Of a stretch of DNA of 64,000 nt, positions 34,944 to 43,163 are shown piece after piece. Source of the stretch: Luteolibacter luteus (GTDB lineage: Bacteria > Verrucomicrobiota > Verrucomicrobiia > Verrucomicrobiales > Akkermansiaceae); assembly GCF_012913485.1 (NCBI RefSeq), contig NZ_CP051774.1, positions 6,324,001 through 6,388,000 of the forward strand. The letters are read 5' to 3'. The notes below the pieces were generated by a model. The model was given only the letters and a program-made list of their open reading frames with translations, did not search any database and was not told where the DNA came from. The stretch's first letter is position 1. Each line of letters begins with the position of its first letter. Position numbers and translations under genes: made by a program.

Positions 34944-35558
34944 TTAGAACTTCAGGCGGCAGCGTTTGTAGATGAGGGCGACGAGAGCCCTAAGGGTGGT
35001 TGCCTTGTCCAATTGGTCGCGGGAGACCTCGCACTCCACGTCGTCAAACCACCAGCCCTTTTCCATGATCAAGCCGCGCAGATCCCCGCGGCCCCCGACA
35101 TCGATCTCCAGCGGAGCATCCGGCTTCAGGTCCCGGAGATTGTAGCGGCAGAGAAGCATCTCTTCGGTGCGTTTCAGCACGTGCTCCTCATTGACCTTGC
35201 CATTCTTCCGGTTGGCGGCCTTCACCATCTCCCGGCCCGCGGGGCTGCAGGTATCCAACTTCCCCGCTTTCAGGACCGTGAGATTGGTAAGGCTGCCGAG
35301 GTCTTTTGCGAAGACGGTGATCGGCGTAATCACATCGCCCGGTGCAACCTTCTTCAGCGATTTCTTGCCACCTTTCACGGCTTTCTTGGCGGCTGCCTTC
35401 GGTGCTTTCTTGGCGGGAGCCTTCGCGACCTTCTTCGCTGCCTTCCTTGCGGGAGCCTTCTTGGCGACCTTCGCTACTTTCTTTGCTCCCTTTTTGGCCG
35501 CGACCTTCTTCGCTGCCTTTTTGGCGACTGTCTTCTTCGGGGCTTTCTTGCTGGCCAT
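34944..35558 (-). CDS. Histone-H1-like Ala/Lys-rich DNA-binding protein
   Basis: The 204-residue protein has an N-terminal half of AAKK/APAKK repeats (MASKKAPKKTVAKKAAKKVA onward, to about residue 75), similar to bacterial histone-H1-like HctA/HctB proteins. The folded C-terminal part contains ITPITVFAKDLGSLTNLTVL, EEMLLCRYNLRDLKPDAPLE and WWFDDVECEVSRDQLDKATT. It is likely a nucleoid-binding protein, by composition. The ATG at 35558 was chosen because the longer frame adds an unrelated N-terminus. The upstream 35670-35911 is AT-rich and probably holds the promoter. Confidence 0.8.
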   Translation of the reverse strand: MASKKAPKKTVAKKAAKKVAAKKGAKKVAKVAKKAPARKAAKKVAKAPAKKAPKAAAKKAVKGGKKSLKKVAPGDVITPITVFAKDLGSLTNLTVLKAGKLDTCSPAGREMVKAANRKNGKVNEEHVLKRTEEMLLCRYNLRDLKPDAPLEIDVGGRGDLRGLIMEKGWWFDDVECEVSRDQLDKATTLRALVALIYKRCRLKF

Positions 35559-35911
35559 GGTCTTGCTCGGGGTGGGATTGGATGGGAGGATCGGGGAATT
35601 GAAATGGCCCCAACGATACCACCCGGGTCCTCCCGCGCTCACGGCCTCGACGTGGCAACATATGGCCACGCGATCACATCAATCGGGGAGGACTGCCGAC
35701 CGGGTGAAACGTCGGCCCATTGTCCGGATATCATGGATACAAACGCCAAAGAACGAACGATCCACGAAATCCGAATGACGATGAGAACATTACAGATACG
35801 ATACCAAGTCAAACTCTTTTCATAACATCTGACCCATAGGATATCGCATGATCATATACCCGACCCATCACCGGAGCACAACCTGAGGGGGATCCTTTAA
35901 GACCCGACTCG

Positions 35912-36177
35912 CGCTGCGCAGGAGCGGTTCGGGATAAATGTAGCGGCGGTCTATGAGCGTCGGTGATCGGCGGCACGAGCTGCATCGGGGGATGCCCGGC
36001 TCACGCTCCATCGGAGCGATCCAAAGGAAAATGTAGCGTCGGTCTATGACCGTCGCAAACTCGCGGCACGGGCCGCATCGGGGGATGGCCGGCTCACGCT
36101 CCTCCGGAGCGATCCAAAGGAAAATGTAGCGTCGGTCTATGACCGTCGGTGATCGGCGGCACGGGCCGCATCGGGGG
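35912..36177 (+). repeat. R2 array, 3 units (forward)
   Basis: Forward units at 35912, 36004 and 36097 form the left wing of the largest mirror locus (35912-36876). Confidence 0.95.
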
Positions 36178-36195
36178 ATTATCAATCCGCCATCC

Positions 36196-36250
36196 GAAGG
36201 TAGGGACAAGCGCCCCCGCTGGTCCGCGAATGGTCCGATGGTGCGTGCCG
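36196..36250 (+). repeat. R3 unit (forward)
   Basis: GAAGGTAGGGACAAGCGCCC followed by CGCTGGTCCGCGAATGGTCC, between the R2 array and R1. Confidence 0.88.
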
Positions 36251-36279
36251 CATTTAACAAGTTCCAGCCGGTCCGGTCT

Positions 36280-36572
36280 GGTTGCCCGGAGGGCATGCAG
36301 CCAATAGCCGGTGGTCGAGCGCAGCGAAAACCACCGGTAGGTCCACGTATGAGATTGAACCCCGGATGGGATTCCAGCGATGTGCCCCGATGCCCGGATG
36401 AAGTTCGTGGAATCCGTGATGCCCAGATGGCTCTCGATAGGTGCGGAAGGTGGATCTTGAGGTGTTTCCCGCGCGCCGGAACCCCTACCAGGGTTCGATG
36501 TCACTTCCCGCCATACCGGTGGTTTTCGCTGCGCTCGACCACCGGCTATTGGCTATTTGCCCTCCGGGCAAT
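36280..36572 (+). repeat. R1 REPIN-like element, copy 12 (forward)
   Basis: Full copy, nearly identical in flanks to copy 11 (GTTCCAGCC...GGTCTGGTTGCCCGG on the left, GAACTTGTTAG on the right), so copies 11 and 12 share a recent origin including their linkers. Confidence 0.95.
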
Positions 36573-36614
36573 GGGACCGGACCAGTTGAACTTGTTAGGG
36601 AATCGATGATCCAT

Positions 36615-36876
36615 CGATGCGGCTTGTGCCGCGAGAGTCCGACGCTCATAGAGCGCCGCTACATTTCATGCTGAATCGCTCCGATGGAGCGTGGTGCGCA
36701 GATCCCCCGATGCGGCCCCTGTCGCCAGTCACCGACGCTCATAGAGCGCCGCTACATTTTCCCCTGACCGCTCCGATGGAGCGTGGTGGGTGGATCCATC
36801 GATGCGGTCCGTGCCGCGATAGTCCGACGCTCATAGAGCGCCGCTACATTTTCTTTTGGATCGCTCCGGAGGAGCG
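36615..36876 (-). repeat. R2 array, 3 units (reverse)
   Basis: Reverse units at 36615, 36706 and 36798 make a perfect three-against-three mirror with 35912-36177. No gene is supported in 35559-37003. Confidence 0.95.
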
Positions 36877-37003
36877 TGGTGGTCGGGCGCTTCTTCATTC
36901 TGCCATTCCCCCCCTCGACACTCCCGACTCCCCTCCCCGTTTTCCAGTGGTCTCCAGCCTGCATTCACTGGCTGTGATCCGGGGGGCATGGCATGATGGC
37001 TTC

Positions 37004-37342
37004 ATGGGTCCTGTCGAACTCTTGAGAAACAAACGCAGTGCGCTGGTGAGCGATGATGAGGCGATCCTGCTGCTCACGCTCGGACAAGGCGAACGCCGTC
37101 CGCATGAACTCCGCACGGAGAGCGCGCTGCCGGAGCGTACCTTCTGGCGATGCCTCTCGGCCTGCCACCGGCATGCCTGGGTGACCTCCGAGAAATGCCG
37201 TCCACTCGGCAAGCAGGCCGGTCGCGGTTTCAAGACGATCGTCCGCCTGAGCCCGGAAGGCGCACGGGTGGTGGGGAAGATCTTGGGAGCAGAGAACGGA
37301 GGGCAAAGAGCGGAGAGTAAGAAAGCAGCCGACTCGCCCTGA
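37004..37342 (+). CDS. Small winged-helix-like phage protein
   Basis: The 112-residue product starts MGPVELLRNKRSALVSDDEA, followed by ILLLTLGQGERRPHELRTES and WRCLSACHRHAWVTSEKCRP, a helix pattern like a winged-helix DNA-binding domain. It lies just before the small terminase, so it may be a late regulator (inference). The last codons (ESKKAADSP) lie inside a 60-bp direct repeat whose second copy follows downstream. Confidence 0.6.
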   Translation: MGPVELLRNKRSALVSDDEAILLLTLGQGERRPHELRTESALPERTFWRCLSACHRHAWVTSEKCRPLGKQAGRGFKTIVRLSPEGARVVGKILGAENGGQRAESKKAADSP

Positions 37343-37449
37343 CTCCATGCCCCGACCTTTCGACTCCCTATTAGCAGAGAGCTTGGAGCGAAGAGCGGAG
37401 AGTAAGAAAGCAGCCGACTCGCCCTGACTCCATGCCCTGACCTTTCGAC
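37306..37449. repeat. 60-bp direct repeat, two copies, offset 85 bp
   Basis: GAGCGGAGAGTAAGAAAGCA and its continuation to GACCTTTCGAC occur at 37308 and 37393. The first copy encodes the 3' end of the preceding gene, the second is a non-coding duplicate of that tail. Confidence 0.93.
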
Positions 37450-37512
37450 CAACTCTCTTCGCTCTTTCCTCTTCGCTCCAAGCTCTTCGCTCCAAGCTCT
37501 TCGCTCTTCCCT
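37450..37512. repeat. Pyrimidine-rich heptamer leader before small terminase
   Basis: Degenerate 7-bp units (CTCTTCG, CTCCAAG, CTCTTCC) fill the whole leader of the terminase gene up to its ATG at 37516. The inverse form GAGCGAAGAGCTTGGAG occurs at 37378 and again near 56030. Confidence 0.8.
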
Positions 37513-37515
37513 CCC

Positions 37516-38058
37516 ATGCCACGCCGTTCTAACAAAGCCATCCCGTCCTACTCGCCGCTCTATCCTCGCATGGCGCGGGGGATGGCCCGCATCGGTGCGG
37601 AGCGGGAGCAGATTGCCGAGGCATTCGGGGTTTCCGTGGAGACGTTTCAGGAGTGGGTGAAGGAGCATCGCGAGCTGGCGGAGGCGATCGCGGAGGGCGA
37701 GATGGATGCGCGGGCCGCGGTGGAAAAGGCGCTTTTCAAGCGGGCCACGGGCTACAGCCAGCTGGAGGAGAAGGCCGTGATCTGCAAGGGCGAGGTGATC
37801 GTGGTGACCTTCATGAAACACTATCCGCCGGATGTGGCCGCGGCGAAGCTGTGGTTGGCCAATCACGAATCGGACCTCTGGCAGGAGAAGCCGGACCCGG
37901 AGCACGGGGTGACTACCGAGTTGGCCGATGTGATGAAGCGGATTCGGGGGCAGGAGCCAAGAGCCAAGAGCCAAGAGCCAAGAGCCAAGAGCCAAGAGCC
38001 AAGAGCCAAGAGCCAAGAGCCAAGAGCCAAGAGCCAAGAGCCAAGAGCCACCCGATGA
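37516..38058 (+). CDS. Phage terminase small subunit with slippage-prone C-terminus
   Basis: The 180-residue DNA-recognition subunit of the packaging motor has an N-terminal helix-turn-helix (REQIAEAFGVSVETFQEWVK, EHRELAEAI) and the family-typical KALFKRATGYSQLEEKAV and VTFMKHYPPDVAAAKLWLAN. From about residue 147 the sequence is only the heptapeptide QEPRAKS repeated four to five times, encoded by 14 copies of a 7-bp unit. One unit gained or lost would shift the frame and change the C-terminus, which in characterised terminases contacts the large subunit or portal. It is directly followed by the large terminase gene. Confidence 0.87.
   Translation: MPRRSNKAIPSYSPLYPRMARGMARIGAEREQIAEAFGVSVETFQEWVKEHRELAEAIAEGEMDARAAVEKALFKRATGYSQLEEKAVICKGEVIVVTFMKHYPPDVAAAKLWLANHESDLWQEKPDPEHGVTTELADVMKRIRGQEPRAKSQEPRAKSQEPRAKSQEPRAKSQEPRATR
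37954..38050 (+). repeat. Heptanucleotide tandem repeat GAGCCAA, about 14 units, inside terS
   Basis: Uninterrupted units of GAGCCAA run for 97 bp to within eight bases of the terS stop. Because 7 is not a multiple of 3, copy-number change alters the reading frame. Confidence 0.97.
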
Positions 38059-38093
38059 AGCAGCAGTTACCTTATAACGAGTAGCCAATCTCT

Positions 38094-38160
38094 CTTCTCT
38101 CTTCCCTCTTCCCTCTTCCCTCTTCCCTCTTCCCTCTTCGTTCTTCGCTCTTCGTTCTTC
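38094..38160 (+). repeat. Heptanucleotide tandem repeat CTTCCCT in the terL leader
   Basis: Five exact CTTCCCT units (38101-38135), with degenerate ones (CTCTTCT, CTTCGTT, CTTCGCT) on both sides, end seven bases before the terL ATG at 38168. No Shine-Dalgarno is present. Confidence 0.95.
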
Positions 38161-38167
38161 CCACCCC

Positions 38168-39733
38168 ATGCCAGAATCCGTCGATACCTCTTCGCTGACC
38201 AGCTTGCTCTCGGATCCGCTTTGGCGGCTGCGGCATTTGTACCAGTGCCGGCAGGAGGGAAAGGGCACGGGCATTCCCTTTGTGCCGCGGCCGGAGCAGG
38301 AGGCGATCTTCAGGCATCTGTTAGAGACGCCGCAGGTGCCGGCTTATATCATCAAGTCCCGGCGCTTGGGGCTGTCGACGGGCTTGTGCACCTTTCAGGC
38401 GGATCGCGTGGTCTTCGAGTCGGGATGGCGCGGGGTGCTGATCGATCAGGATCAGGCGGACTCGACGCGGAAGATGGTGGAGATCATCCGCTTCGCCGTG
38501 GATTCGCTGGATCCGGCGTTCCTGAAGCACCTCCGTTTCATGAAGCGGAATGACTCGGAGCTGCGGCTGCGGATGATCTCGGAGGATGAGCGGGAGGATA
38601 GCGTGATCTTTGCCACCACGGGACATCGCGGGGGGGATTGCTCGATGCTGCATGTGTCCGAGTGGGGGCCGATCGCGGCGCAGGATGCGAAGCGATCCGC
38701 GGAGATCCGCAGCGGGGCCTTCCCCTCGGCGCGGCTGGGGCGGCGCGTGGTGGAGACGACGTGGAAGGGCGGCAAGGGCGGCGACCTGTGGGACATGATC
38801 CGCCCGATCCTGGAGAAGGATCCAAATGCGGAGGGCACGGTGTATTTCTTCCCCTGGCACGATGACCCGGAGGCGGTGCGGATCGATGGGATGGTGACGG
38901 CGGAGGCGGAAGATTACTTCCGCGATCTGGGCGGACGCCTGGGGAAAGCTTTCAGTCCGGAGCAGAAGAAGTGGTGGATCGCGAAGAAGCTGGAGCAGGG
39001 CATGTTCATGAATCGCGAGTATCCATCGACTCTGGACGAGGCCTTCCGCGCGCCGATCGAGGGCGCCGTGTTCGCGCGGCGGATCGATGAGGCACGCGCG
39101 GAGGGCCGCATCTTCCCCTTCCCCTGGGATCGCTCGGCACCGGTGCATACCTTCTGGGACCTGGGCAGCATGCGGAATACACGGGTGACCTACCTGCAAT
39201 TCGTGGGGCGTGAGATTCATGCGATCGATCACGATGACGGGAAGCTGGAGATGTCACCCGCGGAGCGCGTGGCCCACATGCGGGCAAAGGGGTATCCGTA
39301 TGGCTTTCACTTCATGCCGCACGATGCGGGCGCGCAGGAGAAGAGCGGGAAGAATTTCCAACAGCAGATGCGGGAAGCAGGCCTGGAGAGCATCCGCATC
39401 CTGCCGCGGCCGATGACGATCTGGCCGGGGATCAACAAGGTGGACGAGCTCTTGCCGCGCTTCGTCTTCCGCATTCCGCAGTGCGATCACCTGGTGGCAT
39501 CGCTCGAGCAGTACCACACGAAGAAATCGAACGTGGACGGTCACCTGACGGACATGGTGGTGCAGGATTGGTCGACGCACTCGACGGATACGCTGCGCGT
39601 GGCGGGCGAGGCGATGATGAACGGGATGCTGAAGGGCCAGGGGGAAGTGCTGCGCGGGACGGGTGCGGGGATCCATGAAAGGGATCGCGAGCGGGTACGG
39701 CGGGCGAGTGCGGGGAGGTATAGCCGGAGGTGA
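38168..39733 (+). CDS. Phage terminase large subunit
   Basis: The 521-residue ATPase-nuclease packages phage DNA. The adenine and P-loop region is FVPRPEQEAIFRHL, then IIKSRRLGLSTG (Walker A, Lys63). Walker B-like SMLHVSEWG lies near residue 160 and a coupling motif VVETTWKGGKGG follows. The nuclease domain shows FWDLGSMRNTR (about 328), MPHDAGAQEKSG (about 390) and VVQDWSTHSTDTLR (about 466), giving the acidic residues of an RNase H-like site. All parts look intact. It follows terS and precedes, after an array of small membrane genes, the portal gene. Confidence 0.93.
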   Translation: MPESVDTSSLTSLLSDPLWRLRHLYQCRQEGKGTGIPFVPRPEQEAIFRHLLETPQVPAYIIKSRRLGLSTGLCTFQADRVVFESGWRGVLIDQDQADSTRKMVEIIRFAVDSLDPAFLKHLRFMKRNDSELRLRMISEDEREDSVIFATTGHRGGDCSMLHVSEWGPIAAQDAKRSAEIRSGAFPSARLGRRVVETTWKGGKGGDLWDMIRPILEKDPNAEGTVYFFPWHDDPEAVRIDGMVTAEAEDYFRDLGGRLGKAFSPEQKKWWIAKKLEQGMFMNREYPSTLDEAFRAPIEGAVFARRIDEARAEGRIFPFPWDRSAPVHTFWDLGSMRNTRVTYLQFVGREIHAIDHDDGKLEMSPAERVAHMRAKGYPYGFHFMPHDAGAQEKSGKNFQQQMREAGLESIRILPRPMTIWPGINKVDELLPRFVFRIPQCDHLVASLEQYHTKKSNVDGHLTDMVVQDWSTHSTDTLRVAGEAMMNGMLKGQGEVLRGTGAGIHERDRERVRRASAGRYSRR

Positions 39734-39783
39734 AACGGAGGTCGGTGGTCTGCCTTTTTTCAAACTCTCAACTTCATCCACCC

Positions 39784-40155
39784 ATGACCCCATTTGCTAA
39801 AGCCGCACTCTGCCATCAGGGCCTTCGTTCCGCGTGGAGCTTCGCGGAGATCGTGGAGGCGCATGCGCAATCGGGATACGTGGTGGTGACGCCGGAGATC
39901 TGTTTGCTCTTCCGGGCGGTGCGGAGGGATTGGAGCGAGGCGGAGCTTTGCGATCCCCTTTTATATTCGCCGGAGCCGGATTGCTGGCATGTGTGGTTGC
40001 TGGCCGGGGACTACCGGCAGGCGATGCGGTGGATGCCCTTTCCGCTGCCATGGGTGAGCTTTCACCGGCGGGGAAAGTGGCGGGTGATGGAGATGGAAGA
40101 GGTGGAGTTGTTGGTGGGTTCACGGCCTCGCAGGAGCAGTCAGGGAAGAATGTAG
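39784..40155 (+). CDS. Small phage protein ending inside a repeat
   Basis: The 123-residue product begins MTPFAKAALCHQGLRSAWSF and continues VVVTPEICLLFRAVRRDWSE, then LAGDYRQAMRWMPFPLPWVS. It is not recognised; conserved Trp/Cys content suggests a compact fold. The last 11 residues (RPRRSSQGRM) are read from an R2 repeat unit, which also supplies the TAG stop, so the original 3' end has probably been replaced. A start at 39730 overlapping the terL stop is also possible. Confidence 0.6.
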   Translation: MTPFAKAALCHQGLRSAWSFAEIVEAHAQSGYVVVTPEICLLFRAVRRDWSEAELCDPLLYSPEPDCWHVWLLAGDYRQAMRWMPFPLPWVSFHRRGKWRVMEMEEVELLVGSRPRRSSQGRM

Positions 40156-40385
40156 CGGCGCTCTATGAGCGTCGGTGGATGGCGGCACGGGCCGCATCCT
40201 TGTGCGTTCATCCCATGCTCCGCAGGAGCGGTCAGGATAAAATGTAGCGGCGCTCTATGAGCGTCGGACTTTGGCGGCATGGGGCGCATCCTTGTGCATG
40301 GCTATCCGGACTCCGCAGGAGCGGTCAGGGAGAAATGTAGCGGCTCTCTATGAGCGTCGCACTTTGGCGGCACGGGCCGCATCGA
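40125..40385 (+). repeat. R2 array, 3 units (forward)
   Basis: Forward units at 40125, 40216 and 40311; the first overlaps the end of the preceding gene. Left wing of the mirror locus 40125-40984. Confidence 0.95.
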
Positions 40386-40428
40386 TGGATCAGCGAGTCC
40401 CTAACAAGTTGCCGCCGATCCGGTCTGC

Positions 40429-40719
40429 TTGCCCGGAGGGCAAATAGCCAATAGCCGGTGGTCGAGCGCAGCGAAAACCACCGGTTGGGCGAGAGGTGAC
40501 ATCGAACCCCGGCAGGGGTTCCAGCGCGCGGGAAGTCACCTCAAGATTTCCCCTTGGCAGCTACCAGGGCGGCTTGGGCACCACGGTTTCCGCGGAGTTC
40601 ATCCGCCGTCGGGGCACATCGCTGGAACCCCTACCGGGGTTCAATTTCCGTACGATGGCCTACCGGTGGTTTTCGCTGCGCTCGACCACCGGCTATTGGC
40701 TGCGGCCCCTCCGGGGCAT
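40429..40719 (-). repeat. R1 REPIN-like element, copy 13 (reverse)
   Basis: Full copy with the alternative right end CGGCCCCTCCGGGGCATG, shared with copy 15. Confidence 0.95.
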
Positions 40720-40748
40720 GGAAGGCGGGCATGGAATTTGCGGCGCGC

Positions 40749-40798
40749 ATTATCGGACCATTCGCGGACAAGCGGGGGCGCTTGTCCCTGCCTTTGAA
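40749..40798 (-). repeat. R3 unit (reverse)
   Basis: GGACCATTCGCGGACAAGCG, then CTTGTCCCTGCCTTTG, here on the right side of R1 and inverted, as the mirror layout predicts. Confidence 0.88.
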
Positions 40799-40816
40799 GG
40801 GCGGATTGATGATCGA

Positions 40817-40984
40817 TCGATGCGGCCCATGCCGCGATAGTCCGACGCTCATAGAGCGCCGCTACATTTCTCCCTGACCGCTCCGGCGGAGCATGATGCG
40901 AAAATCCATCGATGCGGCCCATGCCGCGATAGTCCGACGCTCATAGAGCGCCGCTACATTTTATCCTGACCGCTCCGGCGGAGC
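40817..40984 (-). repeat. R2 array, 2 units (reverse)
   Basis: Units at 40817 and 40909 close the mirror locus. No gene is supported in 40156-41043. Confidence 0.95.
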
Positions 40985-41043
40985 ATCTCGCGGAGTGCGA
41001 GAAAACTTGCGGGGCAGCCGGGGATTCCCGCAAGCTTGCGACC

Positions 41044-41463
41044 ATGCGGTCCTTTCGGCATTCGCGCTTGTATCCGCTCGGCCTGGCCGGGCTGGCGGTG
41101 CTGACGGGGATGTGGCTCACCTCGATCGGCAGGACGACCTCGGTGACCCTGGATGGGAATGACGCGTGGATCTACGCCACGAATAGTAACGGGGCATTGT
41201 ACTTCGAGGCCGTGTACCAACCGCCGCCGCATGCGATCGGGCCGTGGAACTTCGACTTCGGCCATGCACGCGATCCCGCACCGGAGCTGCCGGTGCCGGA
41301 ATTCAGCTATGAGAAGCCCGGCGCGGAATCCGACCAGCATGCCGTGATGATCCTGCTGCCCTATTGGCTTTTGATGATCGCGTGGATCCTCGTGTGGGTG
41401 GTGGTGCTCACCTGGTGGATGCGCCGCAAGCGAGGCCTGGCCAGGATGCGGGCCCGCGGATGA
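41044..41463 (+). CDS. Two-helix membrane protein, divergent member of the AWWDS family
   Basis: The 139-residue protein has an N-terminal helix (LYPLGLAGLAVLTGMWLTSI, about 10-28), a hydrophilic middle (GNDAWIYATNSNGALYFEAV) and a C-terminal helix preceded by LLPYWLLMIAWILVWVVVLT, ending WMRRKRGLARMRARG. The layout and the PYWLL start of helix 2 match the paralogs that follow, but the AWWDS motif after helix 1 is missing. Positive charges at both ends predict cytoplasmic termini and an extracytoplasmic middle. First gene of the array after terL; function unknown. Confidence 0.7.
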   Translation: MRSFRHSRLYPLGLAGLAVLTGMWLTSIGRTTSVTLDGNDAWIYATNSNGALYFEAVYQPPPHAIGPWNFDFGHARDPAPELPVPEFSYEKPGAESDQHAVMILLPYWLLMIAWILVWVVVLTWWMRRKRGLARMRARG

Positions 41464-41546
41464 ATGGCGGGAGCCGCGCTCCCCGCTTCCCGCTTTGTCT
41501 TCACCTTATCTTCCCTTTTTCCGGCGGAGCGGATAGAGATCGGCAA

Positions 41547-42059
41547 ATGACGCCGCGGCCGCTGTATCGCTCGCTGACCTTCTGGTCGGGCATCTTCCTG
41601 ATGAGCTTCATCGCGTGGGCGTGGTGGAAGTCGCTAGTGACCGAGTTTTCCTATAACAGTCCGCGTATGGAGCTGCAGAATTACGCGGGATACCTGTCCG
41701 TGAGCTGGCTCCAGCCCCGCGTGATCTCTCATCACATTGTGAGCGCACCCGGCTTGATGATGATCATCCGGCAAGACTTCCGCATCCATCCCATGCCATC
41801 GCCAGCCTTCCTGCATGGGCAGGACAAGCCGGGATTTCCGATCGTATCACTGGGCCAGCAACTGGCGGAGGAGGACAAGCCGTATTTCCACGCGACCCTG
41901 CAAGAAGCATGGGCCCACCAGCGCCGCGGGAATTTCCTGCTGCTGCTTCCCCATTGGCTGCTGCTGCTCGCTGCCGGGGTGACGTGGTCCGGGCTGCTGG
42001 TGTGGCGCGCGCGGCGGCATCGTGGTGCGGGAAGAGCGATTCTAACAGAAGCGTCATGA
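41547..42059 (+). CDS. AWWDS-family two-helix membrane protein, member 1
   Basis: The 170-residue protein begins MTPRPLYRSLTFWSGIFLMS then FIAWAWWKSLVTEFSYNSPR, so the family motif is AWWKS here. Helix 1 is about 11-27. The middle contains LQNYAGYLSVSWLQP and RQDFRIHPMPSPAFLHG. Helix 2 begins LLLPHWLLLLAAGVTWSGLL and the tail is VWRARRHRGAGRAILTEAS. Its stop overlaps the start of the next member by ATGA, so the two are translated together. Family function is unknown; expected location is the inner membrane with both ends in the cytoplasm. Confidence 0.8.
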   Translation: MTPRPLYRSLTFWSGIFLMSFIAWAWWKSLVTEFSYNSPRMELQNYAGYLSVSWLQPRVISHHIVSAPGLMMIIRQDFRIHPMPSPAFLHGQDKPGFPIVSLGQQLAEEDKPYFHATLQEAWAHQRRGNFLLLLPHWLLLLAAGVTWSGLLVWRARRHRGAGRAILTEAS

Positions 42060-42541
42060 AGCCGCGGCCGCTGTATCGCTCGATCCTCTTTGGGTCAGGC
42101 ATCTTCATCATCGGCTTCATCGTGTGGGCGTGGTGGGATTCATCGACGATGGCAAGCGGGTTCCATGTGCAGCGGTATACCGCGATGAACCGGGAGGGCT
42201 TCATCGGAGTGATGGCCGGTGAGAAGAACTCACGCATGGCAAAGACAGGCTTTCGCAGCGAGCTGGATCCGGCGACGCGGGTCGCGGGTTTTCCCATCCG
42301 GCGGCTCGCCTTTGTCCGCGGCGAGGCCCAACCGATGGGCCATGACCTGATCCAGAATCTTCCGAAGACAGAGCAGGACAAGCTCATCCGCTCGCTGAAG
42401 CGCTTCAAGGTGGAAGCGTGGATGATCTTCATTCCTCACTGGCTGCTGATCCTCGCGGTAGCGGGGACGTGGGCCGGGGTGATGGCATGGCAGGGTCGGA
42501 GGATTGAGGAGGGGCTAAAGGGGTCATCGATGGGCGGATGA
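42056..42541 (+). CDS. AWWDS-family two-helix membrane protein, member 2
   Basis: The 161-residue protein begins MKPRPLYRSILFGSGIFIIG then FIVWAWWDSSTMASGFHVQR. The middle holds NREGFIGVMAGEKNSRMAKT and FPIRRLAFVRGEAQPMGHDL. Helix 2 begins IFIPHWLLILAVAGTWAGVM, with tail AWQGRRIEEGLKGSSMGG. The C-terminal 45 residues are almost identical to those of member 4 (43160), including the GLKGSSMGG end, although their middles differ; this suggests recombination between paralogs. It is coupled to member 1 by a four-base overlap, with TCTAACAGA just upstream of the ATG. Confidence 0.8.
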   Translation: MKPRPLYRSILFGSGIFIIGFIVWAWWDSSTMASGFHVQRYTAMNREGFIGVMAGEKNSRMAKTGFRSELDPATRVAGFPIRRLAFVRGEAQPMGHDLIQNLPKTEQDKLIRSLKRFKVEAWMIFIPHWLLILAVAGTWAGVMAWQGRRIEEGLKGSSMGG

Positions 42542-42547
42542 TGCCGC

Positions 42548-42740
42548 GCTCCCGGGGGGGAAGAGGCTTGTGGAGGGCTCTACCTCGATCTCACCGGGAC
42601 TTGACGCCACGAGATTCTCCCCGCTCCATAATCGGCGAGACGATGTCTCCCCCGCCCCGGGAACTTATGTGCCTTTCATGAATCCGAAGCCGCTCCATCG
42701 CTCCATCACCTTCTGGTCCGGCATCTTCGTGATGGGCTTC
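42548..42740 (+). repeat. Duplicated upstream region plus gene start, copy 1
   Basis: From GCTCCCGGGG at 42548 through GGACTTGACGCCACGAGATT and the first codons of member 3, about 190 bp match 43989-44180 with only a few differences. The duplicated block covers the upstream region and the first helix but not the variable domain. Confidence 0.92.
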
Positions 42741-43163
42741 ATTACGTGGGCATGGTGGGATTCCGGGAAGTTCCAAAGCACGCTGACTTGGCAGCGTTTC
42801 AAGGTTCTCCACCTGGAGGGCTATCTGGGGATCACGATCTCACCGCCCACAAAAGCGCAGCCCTTCGAGTTTCATCGCAAGGCGCCTTTGGCATCGGATG
42901 CCCGCGCGTTTCACCTCGCTCGGCCAGCCTTCGCGCGAAGTGGCAATCCTCGCCCGAAGACCAGGGAGACCTTCCCCGACGGACTCACCACCACACAGGT
43001 CATCTCGCTCTGGGGTTGCAAGGCCAGCCCACCCGGGTGGTCCATCATCTTCATCCCCCACTGGCTGATCCTGCTGCTGGCCGATCTGCCTTGGCTCGGC
43101 TTTCTCACCCTGCGGGCGATGCGGCATGTCCGCGCAAGGAGATCCATTCTATCAGAAACATGA
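42678..43163 (+). CDS. AWWDS-family two-helix membrane protein, member 3
   Basis: The 161-residue protein begins MNPKPLHRSITFWSGIFVMG then FITWAWWDSGKFQSTLTWQR, the most typical family start. The middle (LEGYLGITISPPTKAQPFEF, DARAFHLARPAFARS) is unlike its neighbours. Helix 2 begins IFIPHWLILLLADLPWLGFL, with tail RAMRHVRARRSILSET. It overlaps the next member by ATGA. Its upstream 120 bp are duplicated before 44120. Confidence 0.8.
   Translation: MNPKPLHRSITFWSGIFVMGFITWAWWDSGKFQSTLTWQRFKVLHLEGYLGITISPPTKAQPFEFHRKAPLASDARAFHLARPAFARSGNPRPKTRETFPDGLTTTQVISLWGCKASPPGWSIIFIPHWLILLLADLPWLGFLTLRAMRHVRARRSILSET

Noticed and set aside
35188..35661. Alternative frame over the H1-like gene (Arg/Glu/Gln-rich)
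   Set aside because: It is a +1 shadow of the AAKK-coding repeats.
37863..38051. Reverse frame of repeated LALGSWLL, looking like a membrane protein
   Set aside because: It is only the antisense reading of the GAGCCAA heptamer array in terS.
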